Positions 46,071 through 55,521 are shown, counted from the first letter of the stretch. The stretch is 64,000 nucleotides of DNA from Poseidonibacter lekithochrous (GCF_013283835.1 NZ_CP054052.1:1116001-1180000); one strand, 5' to 3'. A program made the numbers and translations. The notes: a model not told the origin generated them from the sequence alone.

Positions 46071-46619
46071 TTAAAGTAAATTAATGATTTTTTTTCCTAC
46101 TTTTAAATACTCAATTTTACTATCATGTAAATTCATCATCATAATTGCACCTTGTGTTAGGGCTAAATATTCTTTTGCCAAAGAAAAGGCTTCTTCTCTT
46201 GAGTATTTGCTCTCTAATATCTTAGCTAGAGCTTCTTCCCATGCTTTAAAGTAAACTTTGATTTCATCTTTAAAAGCTGTATTTGTCGATGGAAGTTCAA
46301 GGGCTAAATTAGCAAATAAACAACCACCTTTGCTATTTAGAAAATAGGAATCAATTTTGTTAATAAAAAGTTCAATTTTTTCTTTTGGAGAGAGCTCATC
46401 TTTTTTTGCAATTGAAAATATATTGTCAACAAAATATTCATGAATGAATTTTAAACACTCAAGACCTATTTCATCTTTACTTTTGAAGTGATGATATAGG
46501 CTGCCTTTTATTAGTCCACAAATATCTGCTATATTTGCCATTGAAGTATTGTGATAGCCTTGTTGTTTAAAAAGCCCAATTGATTTTTTTACTATTTCTT
46601 CTTTTGATGTTTTTTTCAT
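46071..46619 (-). CDS. TetR family repressor of the HPP gene
   Basis: 182 residues. TetR HTH: IVKKSIGLFKQQGYHNTSMA and GLIKGSLYHHFKSKDEIGLE. The C-terminal half has a conserved Cys in SKGGCLFANLALELP. An in-frame start at 46673 would translate through a perfect palindrome and add 18 unlikely residues, so the ATG at 46619 is chosen. It precedes the HPP gene by 54 nt in the same direction. Both carry related operators, so it probably represses itself and the HPP gene. Confidence 0.88.
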   Translation of the reverse strand: MKKTSKEEIVKKSIGLFKQQGYHNTSMANIADICGLIKGSLYHHFKSKDEIGLECLKFIHEYFVDNIFSIAKKDELSPKEKIELFINKIDSYFLNSKGGCLFANLALELPSTNTAFKDEIKVYFKAWEEALAKILESKYSREEAFSLAKEYLALTQGAIMMMNLHDSKIEYLKVGKKIINLL

Positions 46620-46624
46620 ATTAT

Positions 46625-46640
46625 CCAAACGATCGTTTGG
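46625..46640. promoter_or_regulatory. Operator overlapping the tetR leader
   Basis: CCAAACGATCGTTTGG, a perfect 16-bp palindrome, 5 nt before the TetR start codon. It would block its own translation start or promoter, giving autoregulation. Confidence 0.75.
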
Positions 46641-46722
46641 TTGAATTTTAACATAAGCTGTAATCTTTGTCAAGTTTAATATTTTATCCCAATATATAAA
46701 CTCTTTTTTGATAAGATATTAT

Positions 46723-46875
46723 ATGGACACTTTAAATAAAACAACAAAAAATAAAACTTTATTTATCTATGCTTTTATTATTCTTTTATTTATATTATTA
46801 ATCTCAATATATGCTTTTAATATTGACAGTTTTAAAAGTCAATTTTATTTTTCACCTACTAGTACTCTTTGCTAA
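46723..46875 (+). CDS. Small single-span membrane protein, 50 residues
   Basis: ATG at 46723 opens a 50-residue frame: a basic N-terminus (MDTLNKTTKNKT), a strong hydrophobic span (LFIYAFIILLFILLISIYAF) and a polar tail ending in Cys. No clear Shine-Dalgarno (only TAAGAT upstream). It lies in the gap between the TetR gene and an MFS gene on the other strand. No family recognised. Confidence 0.4.
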   Translation: MDTLNKTTKNKTLFIYAFIILLFILLISIYAFNIDSFKSQFYFSPTSTLC

Positions 46876-46878
46876 ACT

Positions 46879-48084
46879 TTATTTAACTTTTTTGTAATCA
46901 ATCTTTTTATCATCTAAGTCTATATGCATTACAGCTGCTAGAATTGATAAAAACACACAAGCCCACCAAATACTAGAGTATGAACCTGTATAATCATATA
47001 CAATACCACTAAGCCAAGCCCCAATAAAACTACCTAATTGATGAGATAAGAATACTATTCCATATAGAGTTGCTAGTGCTTTAACCCCAAAGATTTGAGC
47101 TACTAAACCACTAGTTAGTGGAACAGTTGCAAGCCAAACAAAACCAATCATTGCTCCAAAAAGAATGGCACTAAAGTTTGTAAGTGGTATTAATATCATT
47201 AATAAAAAGATTAAAGCTCTTGAAGAATAAAGTATTATCAATAGTTTTCTTTTTTCAAACTTATCTCCTAGGTTTCCAAACATAAATGAACCAAAAATAT
47301 TAAGAAGCCCAATAAGTGAAAATGCCAAAGTAGCAATTCCTGATGTTAAACCACTATCCATTAAATACGTAGGAAAATGAGTCATAATAAAAGCAACATG
47401 AAAACCACATACAAAAAATCCAATGTTTAATCTCCAATATCCCTTGTGAGATTTTGAGCATTTAAGAGCTTTTGATATGGATTCTTCTGCATCTACATTT
47501 GTATTAATAGTTTGAGAATCGTCACTTTTCATAAAGAAACCAAATACTCCAATTAACAGACTAAAAATACAAAAGATATAAAAAGCAGTATTAAGTTCAA
47601 AATGACTCAATAAAGAATCTGTAATAGGAATAAAAACAAACATACCAAAAGAAGCAGCCGCCGTGGCAATTCCAAATACTGTACTTCGTCTTTTAGGGTC
47701 AACTACTTTTGCAATACTTCCTAAAACTACTACGTATGTTGTAGCACTAAGTGCAAGTCCTACTAAAAATCCAAGACTTATATGTAAACCAAGACTAGAG
47801 CTAATAGTAGTTACTAGAAATAAGCCTAAGGCATAAAGTAAACTACCTGCCATTAAGACTTTGTTATTACCATACTTGTCACTTAAGTATCCAATAAAAG
47901 GTTGTGCTAAACCAAATAATAGATGTTGAAATGCAAGGCTTAGCCCAAAATCAGCTCTCGTAATATCAAAGTTTGCAGTAAATGAGGGAATAAACATACC
48001 AAAACTTTGTCTAAGTCCCATACTAATTACTAGGATTAAAATCCCTAAAATTATAATCATATTTCTATGTTGTTTTAATGTCAA
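46879..48084 (-). CDS. MFS transporter (monocarboxylate/OFA-like)
   Basis: 401 residues with twelve predicted membrane helices. MFS loop motif GYLSDKYGNNKVL after helix 2 and GNLGDKFEKRKLL in the second half. The N-terminal MGLRQSFGMFIPSFTANFDI and the repeated DRR-type pattern resemble the YcxA/OFA/monocarboxylate branch. Substrate not determined. It is divergent from another MFS gene. Confidence 0.88.
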   Translation of the reverse strand: MTLKQHRNMIIILGILILVISMGLRQSFGMFIPSFTANFDITRADFGLSLAFQHLLFGLAQPFIGYLSDKYGNNKVLMAGSLLYALGLFLVTTISSSLGLHISLGFLVGLALSATTYVVVLGSIAKVVDPKRRSTVFGIATAAASFGMFVFIPITDSLLSHFELNTAFYIFCIFSLLIGVFGFFMKSDDSQTINTNVDAEESISKALKCSKSHKGYWRLNIGFFVCGFHVAFIMTHFPTYLMDSGLTSGIATLAFSLIGLLNIFGSFMFGNLGDKFEKRKLLIILYSSRALIFLLMILIPLTNFSAILFGAMIGFVWLATVPLTSGLVAQIFGVKALATLYGIVFLSHQLGSFIGAWLSGIVYDYTGSYSSIWWACVFLSILAAVMHIDLDDKKIDYKKVK

Positions 48085-48227
48085 GTTTGTGCCTTCTATA
48101 GTATTCTAATTGTTTTTTGAAATGCTATCTAAAATAAATACTTTTGTCTAATATTAAATAATATTTGACTTTTACATATTATAGTGATACCATTCGCAAA
48201 AATCAAAATATATTAGAAAGAATAAAT

Positions 48228-49400
48228 ATGAAAAACTTTTTTAAATCACGTCAAGCTTTGCTTTATGTGATGGCTTTATCTATGTCATTTTCATTTGCGG
48301 CATGGATGAGTTTACTTAATAACTTTGTTATTGAAGCTGCTTCTTTTGATGGTAGCCAAATAGGAATATTACAAAGTCTTAGGGAAATCCCAGGCTTTTT
48401 AGCTTTTACAGTTGTATTAGTGCTGATTTTTGTATGTCAACAAAAATTAGCTTATCTTTCAATCATGGCTTTAGGGCTTGGAGTTTTATTAACAGGGTAT
48501 TTTCCTAGTGCAATAGGGCTTTATGTTACTACTGTGATTATGTCTATGGGGTTTCATTATTTAGAGACTTTGAATCAGTCTTTGTCTCTTCAATGGTTAT
48601 CAAAAGATAAAGCTCCAATAATTTTAGGAAAAATTACAGCAGCTAAATCTGCTACATCGTTAGTAGCTTTTATTATAATTTTTCTTATGATGAAGTTTTT
48701 TTCTGTGGAATATAAATATGTATATTTATTCTTTGGTGGGATTACTTTTATTATTGGAATCATAGCTTGGATGATGTTTGATCATTTTAAAGATGATGTT
48801 GTTCAGGATAAAAAGATAAGACTTAAAAAAGAGTATTGGTTGTTTTATACTCTTACATTTTTTGCAGGGGCTAGAAGACAAATATTTATAGTTTTTGCTG
48901 GATTCTTATTAGTAGAGAAGTTTGGTGTAGATGTTCATAATATGGTCGCATTACTATTTATAAACTCAATACTAAATATGTATTTTGCTCCAAAAATAGG
49001 GCGATTTATTGCTAGATTTGGAGAGAGGATTACTCTTAGAGTGGAGTATATTGGACTAGTATTAGTTTTTGTATCTTATGCTTTTGTTGAAAATCTGTAT
49101 TTTGCATATTTTCTTTTTGTAATAGATCACTTGTTGTTCTCAATGGCAATTGCTCTTAAGACATACTTCCAAAAGATTGCAGATCCAAAAGATATTGCAA
49201 GTGCAAGTGCTGTTTCATTTACTATAAACCATATAGCTGCTGTATTTTTACCTGCATTACTTGGATTAGTTTGGTTATATTCTACTTCTTTAGTATTTAT
49301 AATCGGTGCATCTGTGGCATTGCTATCATTTGCTCTTTCATATTTAATACCAAGAAATCCCCAAATGGGATTTGAAACTACTTTAAAGAAGAGTTCTTAA
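48228..49400 (+). CDS. MFS transporter, second family
   Basis: 390 residues with about twelve membrane helices. It differs clearly from the neighbouring MFS protein. Segments: NFVIEAASFDGSQIGILQSL, LREIPGFLAFTV, GFHYLETLNQSLSLQWLSKD and KTYFQKIADPKDIASASAV. The start at 48228 is preferred; the upstream in-frame TTG at 48165 falls in promoter-like sequence. Substrate unknown. A 13-bp hairpin overlaps its stop codon. Confidence 0.82.
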   Translation: MKNFFKSRQALLYVMALSMSFSFAAWMSLLNNFVIEAASFDGSQIGILQSLREIPGFLAFTVVLVLIFVCQQKLAYLSIMALGLGVLLTGYFPSAIGLYVTTVIMSMGFHYLETLNQSLSLQWLSKDKAPIILGKITAAKSATSLVAFIIIFLMMKFFSVEYKYVYLFFGGITFIIGIIAWMMFDHFKDDVVQDKKIRLKKEYWLFYTLTFFAGARRQIFIVFAGFLLVEKFGVDVHNMVALLFINSILNMYFAPKIGRFIARFGERITLRVEYIGLVLVFVSYAFVENLYFAYFLFVIDHLLFSMAIALKTYFQKIADPKDIASASAVSFTINHIAAVFLPALLGLVWLYSTSLVFIIGASVALLSFALSYLIPRNPQMGFETTLKKSS

Positions 49401-49413
49401 AACTCTTCTTTAA
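49383..49413 (+). terminator. Hairpin at the end of the second MFS gene
   Basis: TTAAAGAAGAGTT, loop CTTAA, AACTCTTCTTTAA: thirteen perfect pairs with the stop codon in the loop. No U-run follows, so termination is likely but not certain. Confidence 0.6.
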
Positions 49414-49535
49414 GCAAAATTAGAAAAGAGTTTATTTGAAAAAACTGGACTTTCAAGTAGTGGAGATGTTTTATATCTATTTTAGTATTTTGATAAAAGA
49501 AAGCAAATTTCATCTTCTCTTTATCAATTTACATT

Positions 49536-50138
49536 TTATTTAATTCCTAAGGCTTGATATTGGTTTTCTTGCTCTTTTGACTGGTAGTCTTTAAAGAAAT
49601 TTACTACATCTGTTAAAAGATTAGCCATATACGTTGGATCTCCACCAAATTTTCTTGCACCTTCTATAAGATCATTAAGTTCATTTTCAAAATAGTTTAT
49701 TGTACTTCCTACTGAATAAAACTCTTTAGAAGGGTCTTTTTCATATCTACCAGATACAATATTACCATTTTCATCTTCCATTAATTGACCTCCAAAAGAT
49801 GTATTTAGGTTATCACTTATTAACATATAATCCTCTACTGATAAATCTGAAAGATAGTTAATAAATTCATTTTTAGCATCCTGATCTTTCTCAAATACAG
49901 AATTTCCAAGCCATTTATTATCTTCACCTTGAAAAGCATTATATCTTTGTAATCCAAGTTGATATTTTTCATCATACTCTTCTTCTTTTGAGTCAGTTTT
50001 TGTTGACTCTTCTGCTTTGTAAGATTTGAAGTTTTCTAAAGCACTTGAAAAATCCTCATTTGATTGAGTTTTAACAGTAGAATTATTACTTTGAGTTTGA
50101 TAGCTTGCATATTTTTGTTCTATTTCACTTATATTCAT
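49536..50138 (-). CDS. Hypothetical acidic protein
   Basis: 200 residues starting at the ATG at 50138, which has AAAGGATTTAAAA upstream; the frame runs on to 50159. The N-terminal ~65 residues are polar and probably unstructured (YASYQTQSNNSTVKTQSNED). The rest is helical and acidic (EFINYLSDLSVEDYMLISDN; FGGDPTYMANLLTDVVNFFK). No signal peptide or membrane helix. No family recognised. The disordered N-terminus followed by helices is common among flagellar or secretion-associated proteins, but nothing here proves that. Confidence 0.55.
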   Translation of the reverse strand: MNISEIEQKYASYQTQSNNSTVKTQSNEDFSSALENFKSYKAEESTKTDSKEEEYDEKYQLGLQRYNAFQGEDNKWLGNSVFEKDQDAKNEFINYLSDLSVEDYMLISDNLNTSFGGQLMEDENGNIVSGRYEKDPSKEFYSVGSTINYFENELNDLIEGARKFGGDPTYMANLLTDVVNFFKDYQSKEQENQYQALGIK

Positions 50139-50204
50139 TTTTAAATCCTTTGAAAACAACTATTCATCTTTTAAATATTTATAATATAATAGAGTATTTT
50201 AATA

Positions 50205-51119
50205 CTAAATAAAATAGTTTAATACAAAGATTATAAACAGTACAGATACCAAAGTCTGTACTGTTATAATTGAAGACATTAATCTCACATCTCCACCTAG
50301 TTGTCTTGCTAATACAAAAGAAGAGGGTGCAGTAGGAAGAACTGCAAATATCACTAAAATAGAAATCATTTGATTATCAAGCTCGAAAAACTTAGCAATT
50401 AAAAACATAATGATTGGAGTTAAAACTAACTTTGCAAAGTTTGAATTAAATATCTCACTTTTTGAAGAGTTTATCTCTTTTATAACTAATCCAAAACCAA
50501 CAGATAATAGTCCAAGTGGAAGAGCTGCTGAGCTTAAAATAGCTAATATCTTATCTGCAATAATAGGTACTTCAATTCCAATATAATTAATACTTCCTCC
50601 AATAAAACAAGCCATTATCAAGGGATTTGTAACAATAGATTTTAGAAGATATTTAAAAGTCAATCTACTCTCACTAACATATAAAGCAAAAATAGAAATA
50701 CATAAAATATTTATAAATGGAATTACAAATGTCATAAGAATAACTGCTAATACAAGACCCGTATCTCCAAAAATCGAGTCAGCTAAAGCTAAAAATACAT
50801 AAGTATTAAACCTAATTCCCCCTTGAACTACAGAGGTAAAAGCATCATCTTTTGCTCTAAAGAACTTGTTTATTAACATCAAAATAAAAAGTATTATAGT
50901 AATAGTAAGAAGTGCAGTTAAAACAAAATTGAAACTATTCACTTCTTTTAGGTTTGCATTTGATAATTTGTAGATTAAAAGTGATGGCATTAGAATATAA
51001 TATGTTAATTTATCTGCTTGTGGCCAAAACTCATAAGATGGGAATTTTATTTTTTTTAGAAAGTATCCAATCATAATAAGGGAAAATATAGGTATTAGTG
51101 CTGTAAATATATGTATCAT
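50205..51119 (-). CDS. AEC family transporter (auxin efflux carrier type)
   Basis: 304 residues with ten predicted membrane helices. Conserved segments: IFTALIPIFSLIMIGYFLKK, LTYYILMPSLLIYKLSNANL, GGIRFNTYVFLALADSIFGD, LPLGLLSVGFGLVI and FAVLPTAPSSFVLARQLGGD. AEC proteins carry malate, malonate and other organic acids. It is divergent from the histidine kinase. The shared 107-nt promoter region holds the TTGAAAC tandem element that is also found upstream of the TRAP operon. Confidence 0.85.
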   Translation of the reverse strand: MIHIFTALIPIFSLIMIGYFLKKIKFPSYEFWPQADKLTYYILMPSLLIYKLSNANLKEVNSFNFVLTALLTITIILFILMLINKFFRAKDDAFTSVVQGGIRFNTYVFLALADSIFGDTGLVLAVILMTFVIPFINILCISIFALYVSESRLTFKYLLKSIVTNPLIMACFIGGSINYIGIEVPIIADKILAILSSAALPLGLLSVGFGLVIKEINSSKSEIFNSNFAKLVLTPIIMFLIAKFFELDNQMISILVIFAVLPTAPSSFVLARQLGGDVRLMSSIITVQTLVSVLFIIFVLNYFI

Positions 51120-51170
51120 AATGGCTTCTTTAACTTGGTATTATGTCTAGTTTCAATATAATTTACTTAA

Positions 51171-51187
51171 TGAAACAATTTTGAAAC
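51171..51187. promoter_or_regulatory. Tandem TTGAAAC element between the AEC gene and the histidine kinase
   Basis: TGAAACAATTTTGAAAC: two TGAAAC half-sites spaced 11 nt apart. The same 17 nt recur at 58519-58535. An inverted GTTTCA at 51150-51155 is nearby. OmpR-family regulators bind direct repeats with about one helical turn spacing. Confidence 0.6.
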
Positions 51188-51225
51188 TTTAGATTATAGA
51201 TTAAATTAGTATAGGATAAGATTAA

Positions 51226-53838
51226 ATGCTTTTTAAAAATGATAAAAAATATACTTTGATTGATATTCAAAAACTATTTTCTCAAATACCTGTAATCTTT
51301 ATTATGCTTTTGGCAACAATTCTTTTAGTTATTACATATTTTATTTTAGACTCAAAAGAGAATAGAAAAATAGATTTATTAAAACAAAAATATTTTCTAA
51401 ACTATGAGTTTGCAAAAAAAGAAGAAATAAGTAGTTTTAAAACACACGTAAAAGAACAACTAAAAGAGAGTTTTTTAGAAGAAGAAATTCTTCTTAAGAA
51501 AGTGACTTATAAAGCTATTGGATATTTAGAATCTAATTCTTTGACAAAGTTTGATTTACTTACTGATTATCTAAAATCAATTGAAAAACATAATAATATT
51601 GAACTAGTAGTTTTCACAAAAGACAATCTAAATATTTTATATGGAATTGATTCTATTGATTATCTTCAAGAATTGATTTTTAACTCAGAAAAAACTAAAA
51701 AAAATAGAGATATAACTTTACAATATATTCATTCACAAGGTCAAAATAATCTTCAATATTGGAAGGATGATTTAAAAAGAACAGTAAGATTAAGCTTTTT
51801 TGATAAAGTTGTTATCAATGGATATGAGTATTTTATAGGTTCGTTTTCAACTATTAATTCAATCAAAGAGATTACAAAACAAGCTATTTTAAATACTATA
51901 AATGATGAATTATATAATATTTGGTTTTACGATATTATCTCTCAAGATACTTATAACTTCAATAATAAAAAGCAGTTGACAAAATCAAATGTCTTATTAA
52001 AATCCATAAAAGAAAATAAATCTTATGAAATACTCTCATACTATTTTAATGACTATGAATACAATGATAGTTTTAAAAACTTTACATATTTTTATAGTAA
52101 ATACAATTTTTTAGTAAGTGTTTTTTATGATAAGAGTATTTTAGAATATGAAATAAAAGATAAAATCACAGGAATTCAAAAAGAGTATAGAAATCTATTT
52201 TTTCAAATCTTTTTTTATATTTTATTGATTACAACTATTTTGATTTTGTTTACATATATCTTCTCAAACTTTATCAAAACAATATTCAATGAATACAATG
52301 ACGAACTAGAAGCTAAAACAGTATCTTTAGAGCATTGGAAAAAGAGATTTGAATTAGCGATTATTGCCTCAAATGATGGATTATGGGATATTGACTTTAA
52401 AACTAAGAAGATTTATTTCTCTGATAAATGGCTTGAAATGTTCGGCTATAAAAAAGAAGAGGTTCAGACATTCTCAGATTGGTTTGAGTTAATTCATAAT
52501 GAAGATAAGAAAAAAGTTGAAAAACTATTTGATAAGATTTTTGCAAAAGCTGATGATACTTTTATTTGTGAATATAGACTTCAAACAAAAAATGATGGTT
52601 TCAAATGGGTTTTAGCACGAGGTAAGTCTTTTATTGGAGATAAGGGTGAGCTTGATAGAATGCTTATGATGTCTATGGATATTGATAAAAATAAAAGAAT
52701 GAAAAAAGAGCTTTTAGATATCGAATATCTAGTTGAAGATGGAAAAATTGTAATTTTCAAACTAGTAAATGATGAAGATTTATCAGTAAAATATATATCT
52801 AACAGTATTAAAAGTTTTGGATATACAAAAAAAGATTTTGAATCAAAAGAGATGAATTTTATGAATCTGATTCATAAAGAAGATATAAATAAAGTTCAAG
52901 TAGCTATTAATGCTGCTTTAAAAAATGACCTTAAAAACTTCACTGTTGTATGTAGAGTAATAAACGCAGCAAATGAAATAAGATGGATTTCAAGCAGAGT
53001 AATTTTAATCAAGAATCATTCGGGATATGTAAGTCATTTTTATGGATATATAAATGACATTACAAAAATCAAATTAAGTGAAGAAGAGCTAAAACTAAAA
53101 GTAGAAGATGAAGTTAAAAAAAATAGAGATAAAGATAGAATCCTAATCCAACAAAGTAAACTTGCAGCCATGGGTGAAATGCTAGGAAATATTGCTCATC
53201 AATGGAGACAGCCTCTAAATAATGTATCTTTAATCATTCAGTTCTTACGAGATAATTATAAAAACGAAGCAGTAAGTGTTGAAAAAATTGATAAGTTTAT
53301 GAGTAGAGCAACAACACATATAGAGTATATGAGTGAAACTATAGATGATTTTAGAAACTTCTATAAACCATCTAAAACACAAGATAAGTTTTCTGTAAAA
53401 GAGTGTATTGATACGCTTTTATATATGGTGAAAAATCAGTATGAAAATGAAAATATAAAAATCAATTTTGATTGTAATGATGTAATTATCTCAAACTATG
53501 AAAATGAACTAAAACAAGCAATTTTAAATATACTAAATAATGCAAAAGATGCCTTATTGGTAAAAAAACAAAACAATAAATTTGATGCAATTATAAACAT
53601 ACAAGTAAGAGAAGAAAACAATAAAGTAAAAATAGAGATTTCCAATAATGGCGATAATATTAAAAATGATATAATTGACAGAATTTTTGAACCATACTTT
53701 ACAACAAAGTTCGAAACTCAAGGTACTGGAATTGGTTTATATATGACAAAATCAATTATAGAAACAAATATGAAAGGAAAAATAGAAGTAGAAAATATAA
53801 AAGATGGTGTGAGTTTTACTATCGCACTTAATATATAA
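51226..53838 (+). CDS. PAS-domain sensor histidine kinase
   Basis: 870 residues. TM1 at about 20-42, a long extracytoplasmic sensor (43-320, no recognised subfamily), TM2 near 325-348, a coiled linker, then two PAS domains (ASNDGLWDIDFKTKKIYFSD with FEWVLARG-type PAC; and SIKSFGYTKKDFESKEMNFM). The kinase core is AAMGEMLGNIAHQWRQPLNN (phospho-His), LNILNNAKDALL (N-box) and TGIGLYMTKSIIE (G-box). The regulator gene begins 16 nt later. The signal is probably an organic acid, given the shared promoter element with an organic-acid uptake operon; this is inference. Confidence 0.93.
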   Translation: MLFKNDKKYTLIDIQKLFSQIPVIFIMLLATILLVITYFILDSKENRKIDLLKQKYFLNYEFAKKEEISSFKTHVKEQLKESFLEEEILLKKVTYKAIGYLESNSLTKFDLLTDYLKSIEKHNNIELVVFTKDNLNILYGIDSIDYLQELIFNSEKTKKNRDITLQYIHSQGQNNLQYWKDDLKRTVRLSFFDKVVINGYEYFIGSFSTINSIKEITKQAILNTINDELYNIWFYDIISQDTYNFNNKKQLTKSNVLLKSIKENKSYEILSYYFNDYEYNDSFKNFTYFYSKYNFLVSVFYDKSILEYEIKDKITGIQKEYRNLFFQIFFYILLITTILILFTYIFSNFIKTIFNEYNDELEAKTVSLEHWKKRFELAIIASNDGLWDIDFKTKKIYFSDKWLEMFGYKKEEVQTFSDWFELIHNEDKKKVEKLFDKIFAKADDTFICEYRLQTKNDGFKWVLARGKSFIGDKGELDRMLMMSMDIDKNKRMKKELLDIEYLVEDGKIVIFKLVNDEDLSVKYISNSIKSFGYTKKDFESKEMNFMNLIHKEDINKVQVAINAALKNDLKNFTVVCRVINAANEIRWISSRVILIKNHSGYVSHFYGYINDITKIKLSEEELKLKVEDEVKKNRDKDRILIQQSKLAAMGEMLGNIAHQWRQPLNNVSLIIQFLRDNYKNEAVSVEKIDKFMSRATTHIEYMSETIDDFRNFYKPSKTQDKFSVKECIDTLLYMVKNQYENENIKINFDCNDVIISNYENELKQAILNILNNAKDALLVKKQNNKFDAIINIQVREENNKVKIEISNNGDNIKNDIIDRIFEPYFTTKFETQGTGIGLYMTKSIIETNMKGKIEVENIKDGVSFTIALNI

Positions 53839-53854
53839 CTGCTTTTTAGAAATT

Positions 53855-54559
53855 ATGAGTGATTTAATTACAAGAGTATTATTAGTAGAAGATGAAGAAG
53901 ACGCAAGGGAAATATTAGAGTTTTACCTTGATACAATATTTGATGAAGTAGAAATTGCCTGTGATGGACAAGAAGGGCTAGATCTTTATACTAAATCATA
54001 TGAAGAAAACAAAGCTTTTGATTTAGTTTTAACAGATATCAAAATGCCAAATAAAGATGGTCTATCAATGATAGATGATATTACGGCACTAAATGAAAAT
54101 CAAAAGTTCATAATCGTATCAGCATACAAAGATGAAGAATACTTATTTAGATCAATTGGTCTAAATGTAATATCTTATTTTGTAAAACCATTAGAAGTAA
54201 AAAACATAATGGAAATGCTAAAAAAAGTAAAAACAAAAGTCCTAGAAGATAAATCAAAACAAGAAGTCCAAGTAGAGCTAATAAACCTAAATGAAACATA
54301 CTCTTTTAATACAAAAACAAATCTTCTATATAAAGGCGAAGAGTTGATTAACCTTTCAAAAAAAGAGACTTTATTAATCCAAGCACTAATCACAAATATA
54401 AAAGAGATAAAAACAAAAGAATTCCTAAAAGAGTTCATCTGGAATGATGATAAAACCTCAGATGCAACAATGCGTACGGTTATCAAAAGAGTAAAAGATA
54501 AAGTTGCTGATGATGACTTTATAGTTTCTAAGAAGGGTTTGGGGTATATTGTTGAGTAG
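53855..54559 (+). CDS. OmpR-family response regulator
   Basis: 234 residues. Receiver domain: LLVEDEEDAREILEFYL, LVLTDIKMPNKDGLSMID (phospho-Asp), FIIVSAYKD and SYFVKPLEV (Lys). The C-terminal winged helix has YSFNTKTNLLYKGEELINLS, KKETLLIQALITN and MRTVIKRVKDKVADDDFIVS, ending GLGYIVE. Cognate to the kinase upstream. The tandem TTGAAAC repeats with 11-nt spacing at both 51171 and 58519 fit the DNA site of this type of regulator. Confidence 0.93.
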   Translation: MSDLITRVLLVEDEEDAREILEFYLDTIFDEVEIACDGQEGLDLYTKSYEENKAFDLVLTDIKMPNKDGLSMIDDITALNENQKFIIVSAYKDEEYLFRSIGLNVISYFVKPLEVKNIMEMLKKVKTKVLEDKSKQEVQVELINLNETYSFNTKTNLLYKGEELINLSKKETLLIQALITNIKEIKTKEFLKEFIWNDDKTSDATMRTVIKRVKDKVADDDFIVSKKGLGYIVE

Positions 54560-54626
54560 TTTACTCGTACTTTTATTTAGTAATAAATTTTAATTTTGCT
54601 AAATAATTCAAATTGAAAGGATTTAT

Positions 54627-55133
54627 ATGAAAATAAGTTGTTTTACAGATTTATTTGATGAGACATTTTTAACTGAAAGTCCATTTCTTAGTCATTTTAT
54701 TAAAGGTCATTTAATGTTGGAGTTTCTAATGTTAAAATGTGTAGAGATTACTTTTCCTGAAAAAATGAATCATGCTGAAAAATTAACTCATTTCAACTTA
54801 ATTATATTTCTTTATGATAATAATATAATTCCTTTAAAATTAAAGGATATTTTAATTTCTATAAATAGAATGCGAAATAAATTTGCACATAATATTGCAT
54901 ATGAGCCATCTATTCGTGAATATGAAGAAATACTGCTAGAAGCAAAAAGTTTTTCTCATGATATGACAGATGGAATACTACAAACCTTAGAAGAAGTAAA
55001 AGATAAGAAAATCTTAGGAGAATGTGAATCTTCTATATTTGTTGAACCATTTTTACAATTATCATATGATTTACACAGTATCTATCAGGAAAATGGTGGG
55101 GATTGGGAAAACTTTATTAAGAAAGATTATTAA
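54627..55133 (+). CDS. HEPN-motif protein, candidate RNase or nucleotide-modified toxin part
   Basis: 168 residues, all-helical. Residues near 90-97 read INRMRNKFAHN, which fits the HEPN active-site form R-N-x-x-x-H. HEPN domains often act as RNases in toxin and defence systems, but also occur in housekeeping contexts (DUF4145-like). No adjacent nucleotidyltransferase was found. It lies 387 nt left of the AbiEi/HipA cassette and outside its direct repeats, so a link with the cassette is only positional. GAAAGGATTTAT precedes the ATG. Confidence 0.6.
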   Translation: MKISCFTDLFDETFLTESPFLSHFIKGHLMLEFLMLKCVEITFPEKMNHAEKLTHFNLIIFLYDNNIIPLKLKDILISINRMRNKFAHNIAYEPSIREYEEILLEAKSFSHDMTDGILQTLEEVKDKKILGECESSIFVEPFLQLSYDLHSIYQENGGDWENFIKKDY

Positions 55134-55176
55134 GTTAACTAAAGGTAAAACTTTAGTTATCGTAATCTATATAAAT

Positions 55177-55422
55177 TTATTTAAATTGTAAAATTGCCGC
55201 AACCACTAAAAACCCAACACCAACTACAATAAGTTGCATAGATTTCTCTTTTTTTAGTATTGCTTCATCTACTTGAAATACTGCTACAGATTTTAAAGTC
55301 CCATTTTCTTCGAACTTCAAAAACTTATAACCTTTTTTTCCTAGTTTAGTTTTTGTTTTTTCTAACTCTTTTTCTCTTTGTTCTTTGGTAAAGCCACCAA
55401 TTACTATATTTTTTATTGCCAC
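55177..55422 (-). CDS. Small C-terminally anchored membrane protein (intact copy of the duplicated gene)
   Basis: 81 residues. GTG start at 55422. A charged N-terminal part (IGGFTKEQREKELEKTKTKL) is followed by a short beta-like region and one membrane helix (SMQLIVVGVGFLVVAAILQF). No family recognised. The 5' 60 percent of the gene and its upstream region are repeated at 57855-58094, where the copy carries a premature stop and lacks the membrane part. Confidence 0.55.
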   Translation of the reverse strand: MAIKNIVIGGFTKEQREKELEKTKTKLGKKGYKFLKFEENGTLKSVAVFQVDEAILKKEKSMQLIVVGVGFLVVAAILQFK

Positions 55423-55521
55423 GATTATCTCTTTTTAATATTTTTTGAGAGTATTATATCACTGTAATGATAAAAATCTTTTTCTTGATTTTGATTAAAG
55501 TGAATATTCAATAGAATTACT
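55252..55521. repeat. Left direct repeat bordering the AbiEi/HipA cassette
   Basis: About 270 nt comprising the 5' part of the 81-residue gene and its upstream region. It matches 57855-58094 closely by eye along its length, apart from scattered substitutions and one gap. It ends within the stop codon of the AbiEi-like gene (55520-55522). Confidence 0.85.

Noticed and set aside
46620-46673. Longer N-terminus for the HPP-linked TetR protein
   Set aside because: The extra 18 residues would be encoded by the perfect operator palindrome; the ATG at 46619 gives a standard TetR start.
48165-48227. Upstream TTG start for the second MFS gene
   Set aside because: The extra residues are polar and read through promoter-like sequence; the ATG at 48228 gives a normal MFS start.
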